Shown in pieces: positions 1 to 8,046 of a stretch of DNA of 47,446 nt (the first letter of the stretch is position 1; each line of letters opens with the position of its first letter). A program made the position numbers and the translations under genes. The stretch lies in contig PLYC01000010.1 of NCBI GenBank assembly GCA_003151625.1, positions 68,283 through 115,728 of the forward strand, read 5' to 3'. This DNA is from Candidatus Doudnabacteria bacterium. Its GTDB lineage: Bacteria; Patescibacteriota; Doudnabacteria; UBA920. The notes beneath the pieces were generated by a model. That model ran no database searches. It was not told where the DNA came from and was given only the letters and a program-made list of their open reading frames with translations.

Positions 1-509
1 ACCGTTAATTTGTCTCCGGGATGTTTTTTGTAAAATATTCCCAGCCCGGTGGAAAAATTTTTGGCGCTTTGGGCAAAAGTCACTGTAATTTTAGCGGCAC
101 AAAGCTCGCAGAGTTTATTGGCCAGACTCAAGGCAGCATCCTGCTGATGCAACACAACCGGAATTTTTAAAAACCATGCCGCCCAGACAACCGGCACCTG
201 CACAAAACTGCCCGTGCCAAATATGCAGTCCGGCTGAAACGATTTCAAAACTTTAAAACTTTCAACAAATCCTATTACGATTAAGAAGGGGACGGCAAAA
301 TTTTTCCAGGAGAAATAACGCCGCCATTTGCCCGAAGTTACGGCAATAAATTTAATTCCGTCGTTTTGCGTCATTTTTTGCTCCGGACCATTTTTCGATC
401 CCACAAATAAAAACTCCGCCTTTGATCGAGTCTTTAAAATGTGTTTTGCGACGGCCAGCAGGGGCGAAACAGACCCTCCGCTGCCGCCGCCGACTAGTAG
501 AATTTTCAT
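1..509 (-). CDS. murG: MurG-like UDP-GlcNAc transferase, N-terminal part (cut by window edge)
   Basis: The reverse strand is open from an ATG at 509 to the left edge, about 169 codons. It starts MKILLVGGGSGGSVSPLLAV, which resembles the glycine-rich nucleotide loop of MurG (usually GGGTGGH with a following P). Further on come FVGSKNGPEQ, PDCIFGTGSFVQVP and IPVVLHQQD, matching in order the MurG blocks that usually read GxGGY and PxxxHEQN. MurG adds GlcNAc to lipid I at the inner face of the membrane to make lipid II. The usual His after GGTGG is Ser here, and HEQN is HQQD, so a divergent MurG or a MurG-like paralogue is possible. The C-terminal donor domain lies outside the window. The 76-nt spacer before the next gene shows only AT-rich word repeats. 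Confidence 0.75.
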   Translation of the reverse strand, partial: MKILLVGGGSGGSVSPLLAVAKHILKTRSKAEFLFVGSKNGPEQKMTQNDGIKFIAVTSGKWRRYFSWKNFAVPFLIVIGFVESFKVLKSFQPDCIFGTGSFVQVPVVWAAWFLKIPVVLHQQDAALSLANKLCELCAAKITVTFAQSAKNFSTGLGIFYKKHPGDKLT

Positions 510-585
510 AAGTTTACAGAATTTCTTTAATTTCCTAGTCTCATAATTTCGTTCGATTCCAATCAGAAATAAAAAAATAATGAAA

Positions 586-1710
586 TTAAGAAATTACCTC
601 TCTATAAATATCCAAAGTCTCCTGAGCCGCTTTACTCCAATCAAATAACTGCGACCTTTGAAAACTTTTTTCCTGAAGCTGTTCATAAAATTGATTGTCT
701 CGTACCAATAAATTCATTTTTTCGCCAATATCTTCGGGGTCAAGCGGGTTAAAATAAATTGCCGAGTTGTCATAAATTTCATTAAATACGGGCGTATTTG
801 AAACCAAAAGCGGCAACCCAAACCCCAACGCCTCAACACCAGGCAAACCAAAACCTTCGTGTAGTGAGGCGGAAACAAAAGCATAAGCGCCCTTGTATAA
901 AGCTCTTAGCTCGGAGTCGCCGATGCTGCCAGTAAAAACTAAATGGTTTGAGTATTTAATATCCAAGGCGTGATGCTTTATTTCCGGATAGTGCGCGTCA
1001 CTTTTACCGACTACAACCATATCCATATCGGCCTTATATTTTTGCAAAAAATAATCAAAACCCCGTGTTAAGTTTACAAGATTTTTTTTACGCTCCAAGA
1101 CCCCGACAAATAAAAAATACGGACGCAAAATTAGATAGCTCTTTTTAACTTTATCAACCAGGCTTTCTGAAACGTCGGGGTTTAAAGAGCTTCCTTCGTA
1201 AATTACGTTAATTTTATCCTGGTTGATTTGTAATAATTTCGCAATGTCGTTCTTTGATGTCTGGGAAACCGTAATAATTTTTTGCGCTTTTACTGCAGCG
1301 TTATGAATTACTTTTTTATACGCCAAAAAGTGAAACAAATGGCTTTTTTTGGCGCCACCGATTTTATGGTGCACCATATCGTGTATAGTTACCACAAATG
1401 GCTTTTTGTACAAAATTGGCACGTTAAAATTCGGAAAGTGGACTAAATCTAAATTATACTTATTTAATAACCGACAAAAACTCAGCTGTTCGCTCAAAGA
1501 GTAATGCCGAATGTTTGTTGTGATAATTTCTGTGTTACTGAATTTTTTAAATACATCCAGCTCTCCGTCCAAAAAATTTTTTTGATTAACAAACAAAAAA
1601 TATTTGTTGTTTTTATCCAATTCCAAAATCCCGGGAAACAGCTCCCTGCAATAGCGGCCAATGCCGCCGTGTTGGTATCCGAATAATCTTAAATCCAGTC
1701 CAATGTTCAT
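586..1710 (-). CDS. GT4-family glycosyltransferase
   Basis: A 374-residue GT-B enzyme of the GT4 (glycosyl transferases group 1) type. The N-terminus MNIGLDLRLFGYQHGGIGRY gives the usual acceptor-side start with its glycine loop. The C-terminal half has the donor-site signature HEGFGLPGVEALGFGLPLLVS (about residues 280-300), including the E-x7-E pair. FLFVGVLERKKNL (about 200-213) marks the start of the second Rossmann domain. It likely adds a sugar, often mannose, to a lipid-linked glycan at the cytoplasmic membrane face. Substrate cannot be read from sequence. It follows another GT4 across an 83-nt inverted-repeat spacer, in a run of envelope-glycan genes on the same strand. ATG at 1710 is chosen because the family-typical start follows directly; no clear Shine-Dalgarno is seen. 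Confidence 0.88.
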   Translation of the reverse strand: MNIGLDLRLFGYQHGGIGRYCRELFPGILELDKNNKYFLFVNQKNFLDGELDVFKKFSNTEIITTNIRHYSLSEQLSFCRLLNKYNLDLVHFPNFNVPILYKKPFVVTIHDMVHHKIGGAKKSHLFHFLAYKKVIHNAAVKAQKIITVSQTSKNDIAKLLQINQDKINVIYEGSSLNPDVSESLVDKVKKSYLILRPYFLFVGVLERKKNLVNLTRGFDYFLQKYKADMDMVVVGKSDAHYPEIKHHALDIKYSNHLVFTGSIGDSELRALYKGAYAFVSASLHEGFGLPGVEALGFGLPLLVSNTPVFNEIYDNSAIYFNPLDPEDIGEKMNLLVRDNQFYEQLQEKSFQRSQLFDWSKAAQETLDIYREVIS

Positions 1711-1723
1711 AAGTTAATTGACC

Positions 1724-1794
1724 AAAATTAAGTAAAATTAAGTAAAATTGACAAAATTGCCTGCAGTAAATTTTACTTAATTTTACTTAATTTT
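1724..1794. repeat. Perfect 26-bp inverted repeat, TTAAGTAAAATT word family
   Basis: Arms 1724-1749 and 1769-1794 are perfect reverse complements, each built of tandem copies of the word TTAAGTAAAATT, around a 19-nt loop holding GCCTGCAGT. The right arm reaches the stop codon of the upstream GT4 gene. A near copy with the same loop core occurs at 30246-30300 and looser relatives lie at 18393-18500 and 39071-39135. On RNA this forms a long AT hairpin that might slow or end transcription, but it is not a classical terminator. Confidence 0.85.
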
Positions 1795-2912
1795 TAAATT
1801 TTATTTAATTCTTGCAGTACTTCTCCCGCTGTTTTTTCCCAGTTGAATTTTTGAGACTGAATGAAGCCTTTTTGTATTAGCAGGCTACGCAATTTTTCAT
1901 TATTCAAAATATCTTCCATGGCGCCCGCTAAACTGTTTGGATTGTAAGGATCAACCAAAAGTCCGGAATCTCCCACAATTTCCGGCAATGATGTTAAATG
2001 GCTGGCCACCACCGGTGTACCGACCGCCATGGCCTCCAGTGGCTGAAAGCCAAAACCTTCGTAAAAGCTTGGGTAAACCAATAGTTTGGCCATTTTAACC
2101 AAAGCCGGCTTATACCGCTCGGCAACGTAGCCGATATACCTTATTTTAGCAGATTTTTTGCTATTTTTGATTAATTTAAAATCATTGCCGTATTTCCAGC
2201 CCAAACGCCCGGCTATGACTAATGACGCCGGAGATTGCAACTTTTCAAAAGCGCTAATCACGCCGGCTAAATTTTTTCTTGGTTCAACGGTATTTAAAAA
2301 CAAAATATAATCGCCGGGTAAACCGTAAATATTCCTGACCGTCCGCTGTTCATTAACCGGAATGTTTTGGTTAAATTGCCTGTGGTCAATCCCCGGGTAA
2401 ATTACTTTAATTTTATTGGAGTCAATATTAAAAATTCTTATTAGATCATTTTTGGTAAATTCCGAAACCGCGAACAAAATATTCGCCCTATTGAAAGCTT
2501 CTTTATAATTTAAAAATTTGTGCCACAATTTTCTCTTTAAATTATAAAATTCGGGCAAAATTACCGGTGATAAATCGTGCACAGTTATGGCCAGCCTAGT
2601 TTGCGGGCTAATGCTAAATTGGTTTAGATTGGGCATAAAAAACCAATCTACAACGCCGGTAAACTTTTCCACTTTTTGCAAATTAAATTTAAATGCCAAA
2701 TTTAAAATCTTACTGGGAATGCGCGACTGTACAGTTTTAGAATTAACATAATGAAAATCGGGCATTTTTTTTGCCCGCATGGAATTAGAGAACAAAACAT
2801 ATTGGTTTTGTCTGTCCAGCTCCAGCATATTTTCCAGCAGATTCATGCAGTAATTCTCCACCCCGCTCACCGTTCCGCTGGAAAGACTTCGTAAATCAAT
2901 GGCTATTTTCAT
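1794..2912 (-). CDS. GT4-family glycosyltransferase
   Basis: A 372-residue GT4 enzyme. The N-terminus MKIAIDLRSLSSGTVSGVEN holds the acceptor-domain loop. YILFLNTVEPRKNL (about 208-221) opens the donor domain and YEGFGFQPLEAMAVGTPVVA (about 288-307) is the E-x7-E donor-binding motif. FAVSEFTKNDLI (about 149-160) is the linker-side block common in bacterial mannosyl- and rhamnosyltransferases. It probably extends a cell-surface glycan on its lipid carrier; donor and acceptor are unknown. The start codon overlaps the stop of the upstream IMPase-like gene by four bases (ATGA, 2909-2912), so the two are translationally coupled and co-transcribed. That overlap also shows that UGA is read as stop in this genome. 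Confidence 0.88.
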   Translation of the reverse strand: MKIAIDLRSLSSGTVSGVENYCMNLLENMLELDRQNQYVLFSNSMRAKKMPDFHYVNSKTVQSRIPSKILNLAFKFNLQKVEKFTGVVDWFFMPNLNQFSISPQTRLAITVHDLSPVILPEFYNLKRKLWHKFLNYKEAFNRANILFAVSEFTKNDLIRIFNIDSNKIKVIYPGIDHRQFNQNIPVNEQRTVRNIYGLPGDYILFLNTVEPRKNLAGVISAFEKLQSPASLVIAGRLGWKYGNDFKLIKNSKKSAKIRYIGYVAERYKPALVKMAKLLVYPSFYEGFGFQPLEAMAVGTPVVASHLTSLPEIVGDSGLLVDPYNPNSLAGAMEDILNNEKLRSLLIQKGFIQSQKFNWEKTAGEVLQELNKI

Positions 2913-3694
2913 GATTGATTTTCTGATTTTTCCATCGCCTTCTTAACTAAAGGTGGCAGCTCATTATAAATCTTTAAATTTCCACCAACGAAGACTCTGT
3001 CAGTTGGCTTTAAATCATCGGAACCTTCAATATTAGTAAACTTGCCTCCCGCTTCTTTGATTATAAAACCCCCCGCATACTCCGGAAAAGCATCTTTAGT
3101 TAACGCCACCACACAATCGGCTTCGCCTTTTGCCACCTTGCAATAATTAACTGCCATTGAGTACTCGTTGTTTTCCAAACTCTTTTTCTGTAATAAATTT
3201 TTTATTCTTTCAACTGCATCAGGATCTTTCCAAAACATTGACGGCCTAATAATTATGTTAGTTGCCGATAAACTAACCCGAATGGGAGCGCTATTTAAAA
3301 AAGCCCCTTTGCCCAAATAAGCGGTGTACAATTCTTTAACAGAAGGATCATAAACTGCAGCAAATACAGTTTTGTGGTTTACAAGATGGGAAATTACTAT
3401 CGCGTAATGCGATTCCCCTTTTATAAACCTATGAGTCCCGCTAATTGGGTCAATAACCCATAAATCCGGTGACTTATTAAAAACATCGTTCTCTTCTTCG
3501 GCATAGACTGTCGGGTTACCGCCAAAACCTACAACAGTTTCTTTTAAGCCTCTTTCTATTACCAAATCTTCCTCGGTTAAATCTGATTTTGTTATTCCTA
3601 TGTCTTTTATCTTACCGGCTCTGGCTAGCAGCCTTTGTCCGGACGAAACGATAAAATCGATAACTTTTTGATAACTTACAACTTCATTGGACAT
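2909..3694 (-). CDS. Inositol monophosphatase/CysQ-fold protein with lost metal ligands
   Basis: A 261-residue member of the inositol monophosphatase superfamily (IMPase, CysQ, FBPase-like), which removes phosphate from small sugar or nucleotide phosphates using two or three Mg ions. The order of blocks is right: YAEEEND (family GEE, about residue 80), WVIDPISGTHRFIKG (about 96-110) and YAGGFIIKEAGG (about 205-216). Two key positions differ. The family motif DPIDGT reads DPISGT, replacing the second metal-binding Asp by Ser, and the WD pair before the last block reads FP. The first Asp, the Thr and the EE pair remain. The protein may be inactive, have altered chemistry or be regulatory. It sits between two GT4 genes, 4 nt after the upstream one, so a role in sugar-phosphate metabolism for glycan building is plausible but unproven. 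Confidence 0.75.
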   Translation of the reverse strand: MSNEVVSYQKVIDFIVSSGQRLLARAGKIKDIGITKSDLTEEDLVIERGLKETVVGFGGNPTVYAEEENDVFNKSPDLWVIDPISGTHRFIKGESHYAIVISHLVNHKTVFAAVYDPSVKELYTAYLGKGAFLNSAPIRVSLSATNIIIRPSMFWKDPDAVERIKNLLQKKSLENNEYSMAVNYCKVAKGEADCVVALTKDAFPEYAGGFIIKEAGGKFTNIEGSDDLKPTDRVFVGGNLKIYNELPPLVKKAMEKSENQS

Positions 3695-3698
3695 AAAC

Positions 3699-4916
3699 TT
3701 ATTTTAAATAAATAATTTCTAAAAGTTGTTTTTTAAATTTTTCTTTGCTGAATTTTTCGGCTTGCGCGCGCAAATTATCGACGGAATATTTTTGAGGGTT
3801 CCAGGAGAGGAGAAGGGCTTTGATTTGTTCCTTGTAGCGGAGGCCACCGGCCTCCATACCATTATTGTGGCGGCCAGTGGCCGCCGCTACACCAAAAAAC
3901 TCTCCCGTCACTCCGGAGACAATAGTTTCCAGCGCTCCGCCTTTTCCGTAAGCCAGGGTGGCTGTACCGCAGGCCGCGGCTTCCAGGGGCATTAGGCCGA
4001 AATCTTCCAACTGAGGGTAAATTAGAGCTTTTGCACCCCTATACTCGTCGCGCAACCGCTCGTCGCTAATGCAACCCAAAAACTTAGTGTTTGGTTTGGC
4101 AATAGACTTTAAATACTCTTCCTGCCGTCCGGTACCCACAACGTGAAGCGGTAAACCAAGCTCATTGAAAACCTCCACTATAAGATCGTTCTGCTTATGG
4201 GCATGGAGGCGGCCGGCAAGGAGAAAGTAATTTCTATTTTCGGCGTCATCCTGAACCCCAAGTGCATCCGAGGGGTGAAGGATCTCATTCTTGGTTTGAG
4301 ATTCTTCACTCGGCTGCACTCGTTCAGAATGACGCCCTAAAAGAGTTGCATTCCAAAAACTAGTATCGACAAATGGGTAAACTATTTCGCTTTCTCGATT
4401 GTAATATTTTTTTATGCGACCTTGGACCTCTTTTGAATTGGCAATAAATTTTGTTACCCGCTGGGCACCGTTGTAATCCCATTTTTTCATGCTCTTTAAA
4501 AAAATTTTAGCCAGCGGCCGAATTAACCACGGAACTTCCTGTTTTACGTAATCAGGTTCGCTCCATAAAAATCTGGTTGGCGTGTGGCAATAACAAATAT
4601 GAACACAATTTTTTGGGACTCGAACATTCTTTGCCCAGCCGGAACTAGATGATATTACTACGTCAAAATCTTTTAAATCCAAATTATCAGTGCCCCAGGG
4701 AATTAGAGGCAAGAGATATTGTAATTTCTCGAGCGATAAATATAAAGTCTGGAGGCTCGACGTTCGAATATCCCAGGTTTTGTGCTTTTCCTTGAACATG
4801 GGATCATAAACCAAAGTAAACACCGGCGCATCCGGAAAAAGCTCGTGGAGGGCGTCCAAAACCCTCTCGGCGCCACCTAATTGTGTAAATGAATCGTGTA
4901 CAAGTGCAATCTTCAT
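3699..4916 (-). CDS. GT4 glycosyltransferase carrying an in-frame palindromic insert
   Basis: A 405-residue GT4 enzyme. MKIALVHDSFTQLGGAERVL is the classic acceptor-side start, so ATG 4916 is preferred over the in-frame ATG at 4979. HICYCHTPTRFLW (about 105-117) and FLLAGRLHAHKQND (about 232-245) are typical of WbaZ-like mannosyltransferases. The donor motif is EDFGLMPLEAAACGTATLAY (about 293-312). Between the two Rossmann domains, residues about 194-225 are unlike the family and are encoded by the palindromic element at 4242-4336. The reading frame stays open across it. Because it falls at the interdomain hinge, the enzyme may still fold and work. The gene is followed after 4 nt by the IMPase-like gene and is likely the head of this small operon. 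Confidence 0.85.
   Translation of the reverse strand: MKIALVHDSFTQLGGAERVLDALHELFPDAPVFTLVYDPMFKEKHKTWDIRTSSLQTLYLSLEKLQYLLPLIPWGTDNLDLKDFDVVISSSSGWAKNVRVPKNCVHICYCHTPTRFLWSEPDYVKQEVPWLIRPLAKIFLKSMKKWDYNGAQRVTKFIANSKEVQGRIKKYYNRESEIVYPFVDTSFWNATLLGRHSERVQPSEESQTKNEILHPSDALGVQDDAENRNYFLLAGRLHAHKQNDLIVEVFNELGLPLHVVGTGRQEEYLKSIAKPNTKFLGCISDERLRDEYRGAKALIYPQLEDFGLMPLEAAACGTATLAYGKGGALETIVSGVTGEFFGVAAATGRHNNGMEAGGLRYKEQIKALLLSWNPQKYSVDNLRAQAEKFSKEKFKKQLLEIIYLK
4242..4336. repeat. Palindromic repeat element inside a coding gene
   Basis: Outer arms 4242-4256 (GGCGTCATCCTGAAC) and 4322-4336 (GTTCAGAATGACGCC) pair at 14 of 15 positions. Inner arms 4275-4287 and 4297-4309 pair at 12 of 13. The core resembles the widespread intergenic palindromes with GTCATTCTGAG and GAAGAATCTC words known from many bacterial genomes. 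Here it lies wholly inside a glycosyltransferase gene and adds about 32 residues in frame. Confidence 0.85.
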
Positions 4917-4979
4917 TGAGTTTACGAAGTACCTTCCCGCCAAAATTAATTTTTTTAATTGCTCACTGATGGTAGCCAT

Positions 4980-5090
4980 ACATCATTGCTACCACAAAAA
5001 GTTCCTTTGGCAGGCAGGCGAATTTTTACGAACGTACGAAGCAATGGCACGACCTTTCGTAAGTTCGTACCCGTTCGTACTTCGTAAACT
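4980..5090. repeat. Spacer with inverted TTCGTACG-type words
   Basis: The spacer holds TACGAACGTACGAAG at about 5028-5042 and TTCGTAAGTTCGTACCCG, TTCGTACTTCGTAAA further on. These are inverted versions of one short word. No gene, promoter or classical terminator is evident. Confidence 0.6.
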
Positions 5091-6524
5091 TTAATAGTCT
5101 TCTTTAGACTTGGCCCCAAAGCATAACAGCCAAAAACTTTTGGTTAAAATTTTTACGTCCAGCCACAACGACCAATTTTCTATGTAATAGGTATTTAACT
5201 TAATTTCCTCCTCAAACGGCAAATCCGGCCAGGACACCTGGGCAATTTGCGCCATACCAAAAGCTCCGGGCTTTATGGAAAACATTCGACGATAGCGGTC
5301 TCGGTAGCGGCCAACCTCGTCCAAGACATGCGCCCTGGGGCCAACCATGCTCATATCACCCACCAAAACGTTCCAGAATTGCGGAATTTCGTCCAGTTTG
5401 GTTTTGCGCAAAAACCGACCTACGCGGGTAACCCTCGGGTCGTGTTTTATTTTTAAAAAAGTGCCGTTCTCACCACCGCGGTCGTTTTTCTTCCACAGCT
5501 CCTGACGAATCTTTTCCGCCTGCTCGCCGCCGTATTCTTCACCCACGGACATATGGCTGAACATTGTTCTGAATTTATAAAATTTGAAATCTTTTCCTTT
5601 TCCCCCGCGCACGGCCGAATAAATTATTTTACCATTACTGTCGAGTTTTATGGCAATGGCAATAATCAAAAATATTGGCGACGTAATAATCAGGCAAAAC
5701 GCGGACAAAATAATATCGGCCACGCGCTTACTTACCTGACCCCAGCCGTCCAGCGGCGTGTTTTTTAAAGCAATAACAGGTATGCCTTTAAGCTCGGACA
5801 TTTCCACGGCATTGCGCTGGACTTCAAACAAATTTGGCACAAAAGAAAAACTTAAACCGTTGTTTCTGGCAAACTGCACGAGTTTTAAATTTGATTCATC
5901 GTCCAGGTTGGAATTAGCCTGCAAAATTTCGTCTATTTTATTTTCGCTATATAACTTTTCCAAATTTTGAAAAATTTCCGGAGTATATTCCAACTCTTCG
6001 CTGACTTCATATCCATACCTTTTGTTTTTATAAACCTGCTCGATTATTGGCAGTACCCGGCCACCGCTGACAATTACCAATTTGTGCAACCCAATGTCTT
6101 TACTAAACAGCATTTTTTGAATTTGCCGCAAGATTGTTCGGCCGACAAAAACAAAAATAATCCCCATACCCCAAGTTGCCAAAATAATAAAGCGGGATGG
6201 AAAAATACTTTGGTTAAAAAAGAATAATAAAATTACCAAGAGCAAACCCAAAGACTCGCCAATTACAATTTTACTGAATTCCTGCAAAAATTTTCTGGTA
6301 CCGCGCAAATTATAAAGTCCTAGCAGGGCAAATATAATTACCAGGGCTGGAATTATTTTTTCGATTACCGACATAAACTGGCTTAGGCTCAACTGATATA
6401 TAATTGGCCCGACAATTCCCGTAAAATGTCCCCGGAAATAAAAAGAAACTATGCCGGCCAAAAGCAGCATAATTGCATCTACAGGTATGGAAATGATATT
6501 AAAAATCAGTTCAGTTTTTTTCAT
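5091..6524 (-). CDS. Polyprenyl-phosphate sugar-1-phosphate transferase (WbaP/WcaJ type)
   Basis: A 477-residue priming enzyme of the exopolysaccharide polyprenyl glycosylphosphotransferase family. It transfers a sugar-1-phosphate from a nucleotide sugar to undecaprenyl phosphate, the first step of lipid-linked glycan synthesis. The N-terminal part (about 1-135) has four to five membrane segments. A CoA-binding-like domain follows (about 145-255). The C-terminal catalytic domain begins [20 protein letters not shown] (about 265-284), a membrane-inserted helix, and continues with [29 protein letters not shown] and VGPRA, all hallmark blocks. The length is normal for the family. It is the first gene of this glycan cluster in transcription order and is separated from RNase P RNA by about 150 bp, on the opposite strand. 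Confidence 0.92.
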   Translation of the reverse strand: MKKTELIFNIISIPVDAIMLLLAGIVSFYFRGHFTGIVGPIIYQLSLSQFMSVIEKIIPALVIIFALLGLYNLRGTRKFLQEFSKIVIGESLGLLLVILLFFFNQSIFPSRFIILATWGMGIIFVFVGRTILRQIQKMLFSKDIGLHKLVIVSGGRVLPIIEQVYKNKRYGYEVSEELEYTPEIFQNLEKLYSENKIDEILQANSNLDDESNLKLVQFARNNGLSFSFVPNLFEVQRNAVEMSELKGIPVIALKNTPLDGWGQVSKRVADIILSAFCLIITSPIFLIIAIAIKLDSNGKIIYSAVRGGKGKDFKFYKFRTMFSHMSVGEEYGGEQAEKIRQELWKKNDRGGENGTFLKIKHDPRVTRVGRFLRKTKLDEIPQFWNVLVGDMSMVGPRAHVLDEVGRYRDRYRRMFSIKPGAFGMAQIAQVSWPDLPFEEEIKLNTYYIENWSLWLDVKILTKSFWLLCFGAKSKEDY

Positions 6525-6647
6525 ATGTCCACAGATGCACAGAGCTCACTTATGGCACAGTTTAATTGAGAAATTATAACGTTTGGGTTCACATTTTAGC
6601 TAATTATACCATTAAAATTGATTAAATTCCATTTATTACACATTATA

Positions 6648-6676
6648 TTGACACTTTAGTCAAATTCTGATAAACT
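6648..6676 (+). promoter_or_regulatory. Consensus promoter of RNase P RNA
   Basis: TTGACA at 6648-6653 and TAAACT at 6671-6676 are separated by exactly 17 nt. The predicted start falls at about 6683, which coincides with the first base of the P1 helix of the RNA, so promoter and RNA end support each other. Confidence 0.85.
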
Positions 6677-6682
6677 ACTTAA

Positions 6683-7026
6683 GCTCTAAGCAAATCGAAT
6701 AATCGCTTGTTATCTTATCGCAAGATGAGGTAATGGGAGGAAAGTCCGAACACTTATTTGATACCCTCTTAAGAGGTATTAAGAATGGTAGCGGGTAATT
6801 CCCGTCCACCGTAAGGTGCGAGATGCGAACAGAAACGCTCAATGCCGAAAGGCTAGAGAATCCGGGGCAACCCGGATTGTTTCCGCGGCAACGTGGAAGT
6901 GAAACGGCTAAATTCTTACTTGGGTGCAAAGCCAAATTTGGTAGGCTGCTAGATCCTCCTGGCAACAGGTAGGACAGATAGATGATTATTTAGAAACAGA
7001 ATTCGGCTTACGAGTTTGCTTAGAGC
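6683..7026 (+). ncRNA. rnpB: RNase P RNA, type A-like, reduced
   Basis: The catalytic RNA that removes 5' leaders from tRNA precursors. Conserved blocks are in order: GAGGAAAGTCCG (P4 5' strand, 6738-6749), GAAACGGCTAAAT, GTGCAAAGCCAAAT, TAGGCTGCTAGA and ACAGAATTCGGCTTAC (P4 3' strand, 6996-7011). The ends pair over 12 bp: GCTCTAAGCAAA at 6683-6694 with TTTGCTTAGAGC at 7015-7026, forming P1. Between GCCAAAT and GGTAGGCTGC there are only a few bases where the E. coli RNA carries the P15-P16-P17 arm, so that arm and the L15 GGU that holds the tRNA CCA appear missing. The open frame antisense to it (6675-6965) is a by-product. Own promoter upstream and strong terminator downstream. Confidence 0.95.
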
Positions 7027-7030
7027 ATAA

Positions 7031-7063
7031 AAAAACCGTCCCGCTATCAGCGGGACGGTTTTT
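7031..7063 (+). terminator. Intrinsic terminator of RNase P RNA
   Basis: AAAAACCGTCCCGC (7031-7044) and GCGGGACGGTTTTT (7050-7063) pair perfectly around a 5-nt loop, followed by more T. The flanking A run lets it also work on the opposite strand for the SIMPL gene ending at 7103. Confidence 0.95.
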
Positions 7064-7102
7064 TTATCTGCGTAATCTGTTCCCAATCCGCGTATCCACG
7101 GT

Positions 7103-7894
7103 TTATTTCACTTCAAACACCACGGTCATACTCTCTGTTACGTCCTGGCTACCGGTTTGAATATTTGGGGCTATTGATTTAGCGGTTCCGCCAAGTCCGG
7201 CTGCCATACTATCTGTAGCATAAGGAACCGGTCCCGGAATGTAATTGTTTGTTTCAGAAACGCTGACGACTTTCCCTAAAGTCAGCCCGGCGGCTTTTGC
7301 CAAGGCTTGACCCTTAATTTTGGCATTGGCAATGGCAATTTCCTGCGCCTGTTGCTGTAAAGCGTCCGGGTTCTCAAATGTCAAATTTACGCCGTCAACT
7401 TCGTTAGCGCCGTTGTTGACCGCGCCATCAAGAATTTTTCCCAAAACGGTTTGGTCTTTATCCACGCCGTGGACTTTAACTGTAATGCTTTGATTACCCT
7501 GATATCCCACAATGGTCGGCGTCTTACTGCCGCCCGGCGCCATAACCCCACCGTAATCCTGCTGTGGATAAAAATTGAACTGCGAGGTTGTAATGTCCTT
7601 ATCGCTAATCCCCTGCTGTTTTATAAACGCCACCACTTTATTTACTTTGTCGTTATTCTGATTTTTTACATCAACTGCCGTAGTGCCCTGCGACAGCACC
7701 CCAATAGTCACAGTTGCCAAATCCGGCGTAGCCGTGACTTTGCCGTCAGCCGAAACCGAAATAGTGTTGGCCGGCTTTTGATTTTTTACTACCTGATTAA
7801 AATTGTAAATTTGCTGAACCACCAAAAGAGCCACAAAAACTATCAGCACTCCGCCCAGGCCGTTAACCAGCCATTTGGGTAAAATATTTTGCAT
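7103..7894 (-). CDS. SIMPL-domain (DUF541) membrane-anchored protein
   Basis: A 263-residue protein. One N-terminal membrane segment (about 8-27, LVNGLGGVLIVFVALLVVQQ) is followed by an extracytoplasmic SIMPL domain. The domain start ISVSADGKVTATPDLATVTI (about 45-64) is the usual family opening, and the pattern of alternating strand and helix with VQxQ-like text up to the C-terminal TESMTVVFEVK is kept. SIMPL/YggE-like proteins are linked to stress tolerance in other bacteria, but their biochemical role is not settled. It has its own extended -10 promoter (7923-7931) and is bounded by terminators on both sides, so it is probably a single-gene transcription unit. Length is normal for the family. 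Confidence 0.85.
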   Translation of the reverse strand: MQNILPKWLVNGLGGVLIVFVALLVVQQIYNFNQVVKNQKPANTISVSADGKVTATPDLATVTIGVLSQGTTAVDVKNQNNDKVNKVVAFIKQQGISDKDITTSQFNFYPQQDYGGVMAPGGSKTPTIVGYQGNQSITVKVHGVDKDQTVLGKILDGAVNNGANEVDGVNLTFENPDALQQQAQEIAIANAKIKGQALAKAAGLTLGKVVSVSETNNYIPGPVPYATDSMAAGLGGTAKSIAPNIQTGSQDVTESMTVVFEVK

Positions 7895-7922
7895 AAATTT
7901 TACTTAATAATTAATTAAATTA

Positions 7923-7931
7923 ATTATACCA
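7923..7931 (-). promoter_or_regulatory. Extended -10 promoter of the SIMPL gene
   Basis: On the minus strand TGGTATAAT ends 28 nt before the ATG at 7894. The predicted transcript has a leader of about 20 nt. The same TGGTATAAT string occurs before three other gene starts in the window. Confidence 0.65.
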
Positions 7932-7947
7932 CCTTCTTAAACAAAAG

Positions 7948-7983
7948 AAAAACCGCCTCGCGATTACGTTTGAAGCGGTTTTT
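7948..7983 (-). terminator. Intrinsic terminator after copA
   Basis: AAAAACCGC (7948-7956) pairs with GCGGTTTTT (7975-7983) around an 18-nt loop, with T-rich ends in both directions. It lies 64 nt past the copA stop. Confidence 0.65.
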
Positions 7984-8046
7984 AAAATTAACTTTTCTCC
8001 CACCTAGCGACACAGTGGCATCGGCTTACCAATTTCCGCGTTAAAT

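Noticed and set aside
2909-2911. UGA recoding to glycine, as in some Patescibacteria
   Set aside because: The IMPase-like gene ends with TGA inside a normal ATGA overlap, and no long frame needs read-through of UGA.
6675-6965. 96-codon frame on the minus strand
   Set aside because: It is exactly antisense to the conserved core of RNase P RNA and has no family likeness or promoter.
7451-7882. 143-codon plus-strand frame
   Set aside because: It mirrors the SIMPL gene on the other strand, is rich in His and Asn from antisense codons and matches no family.
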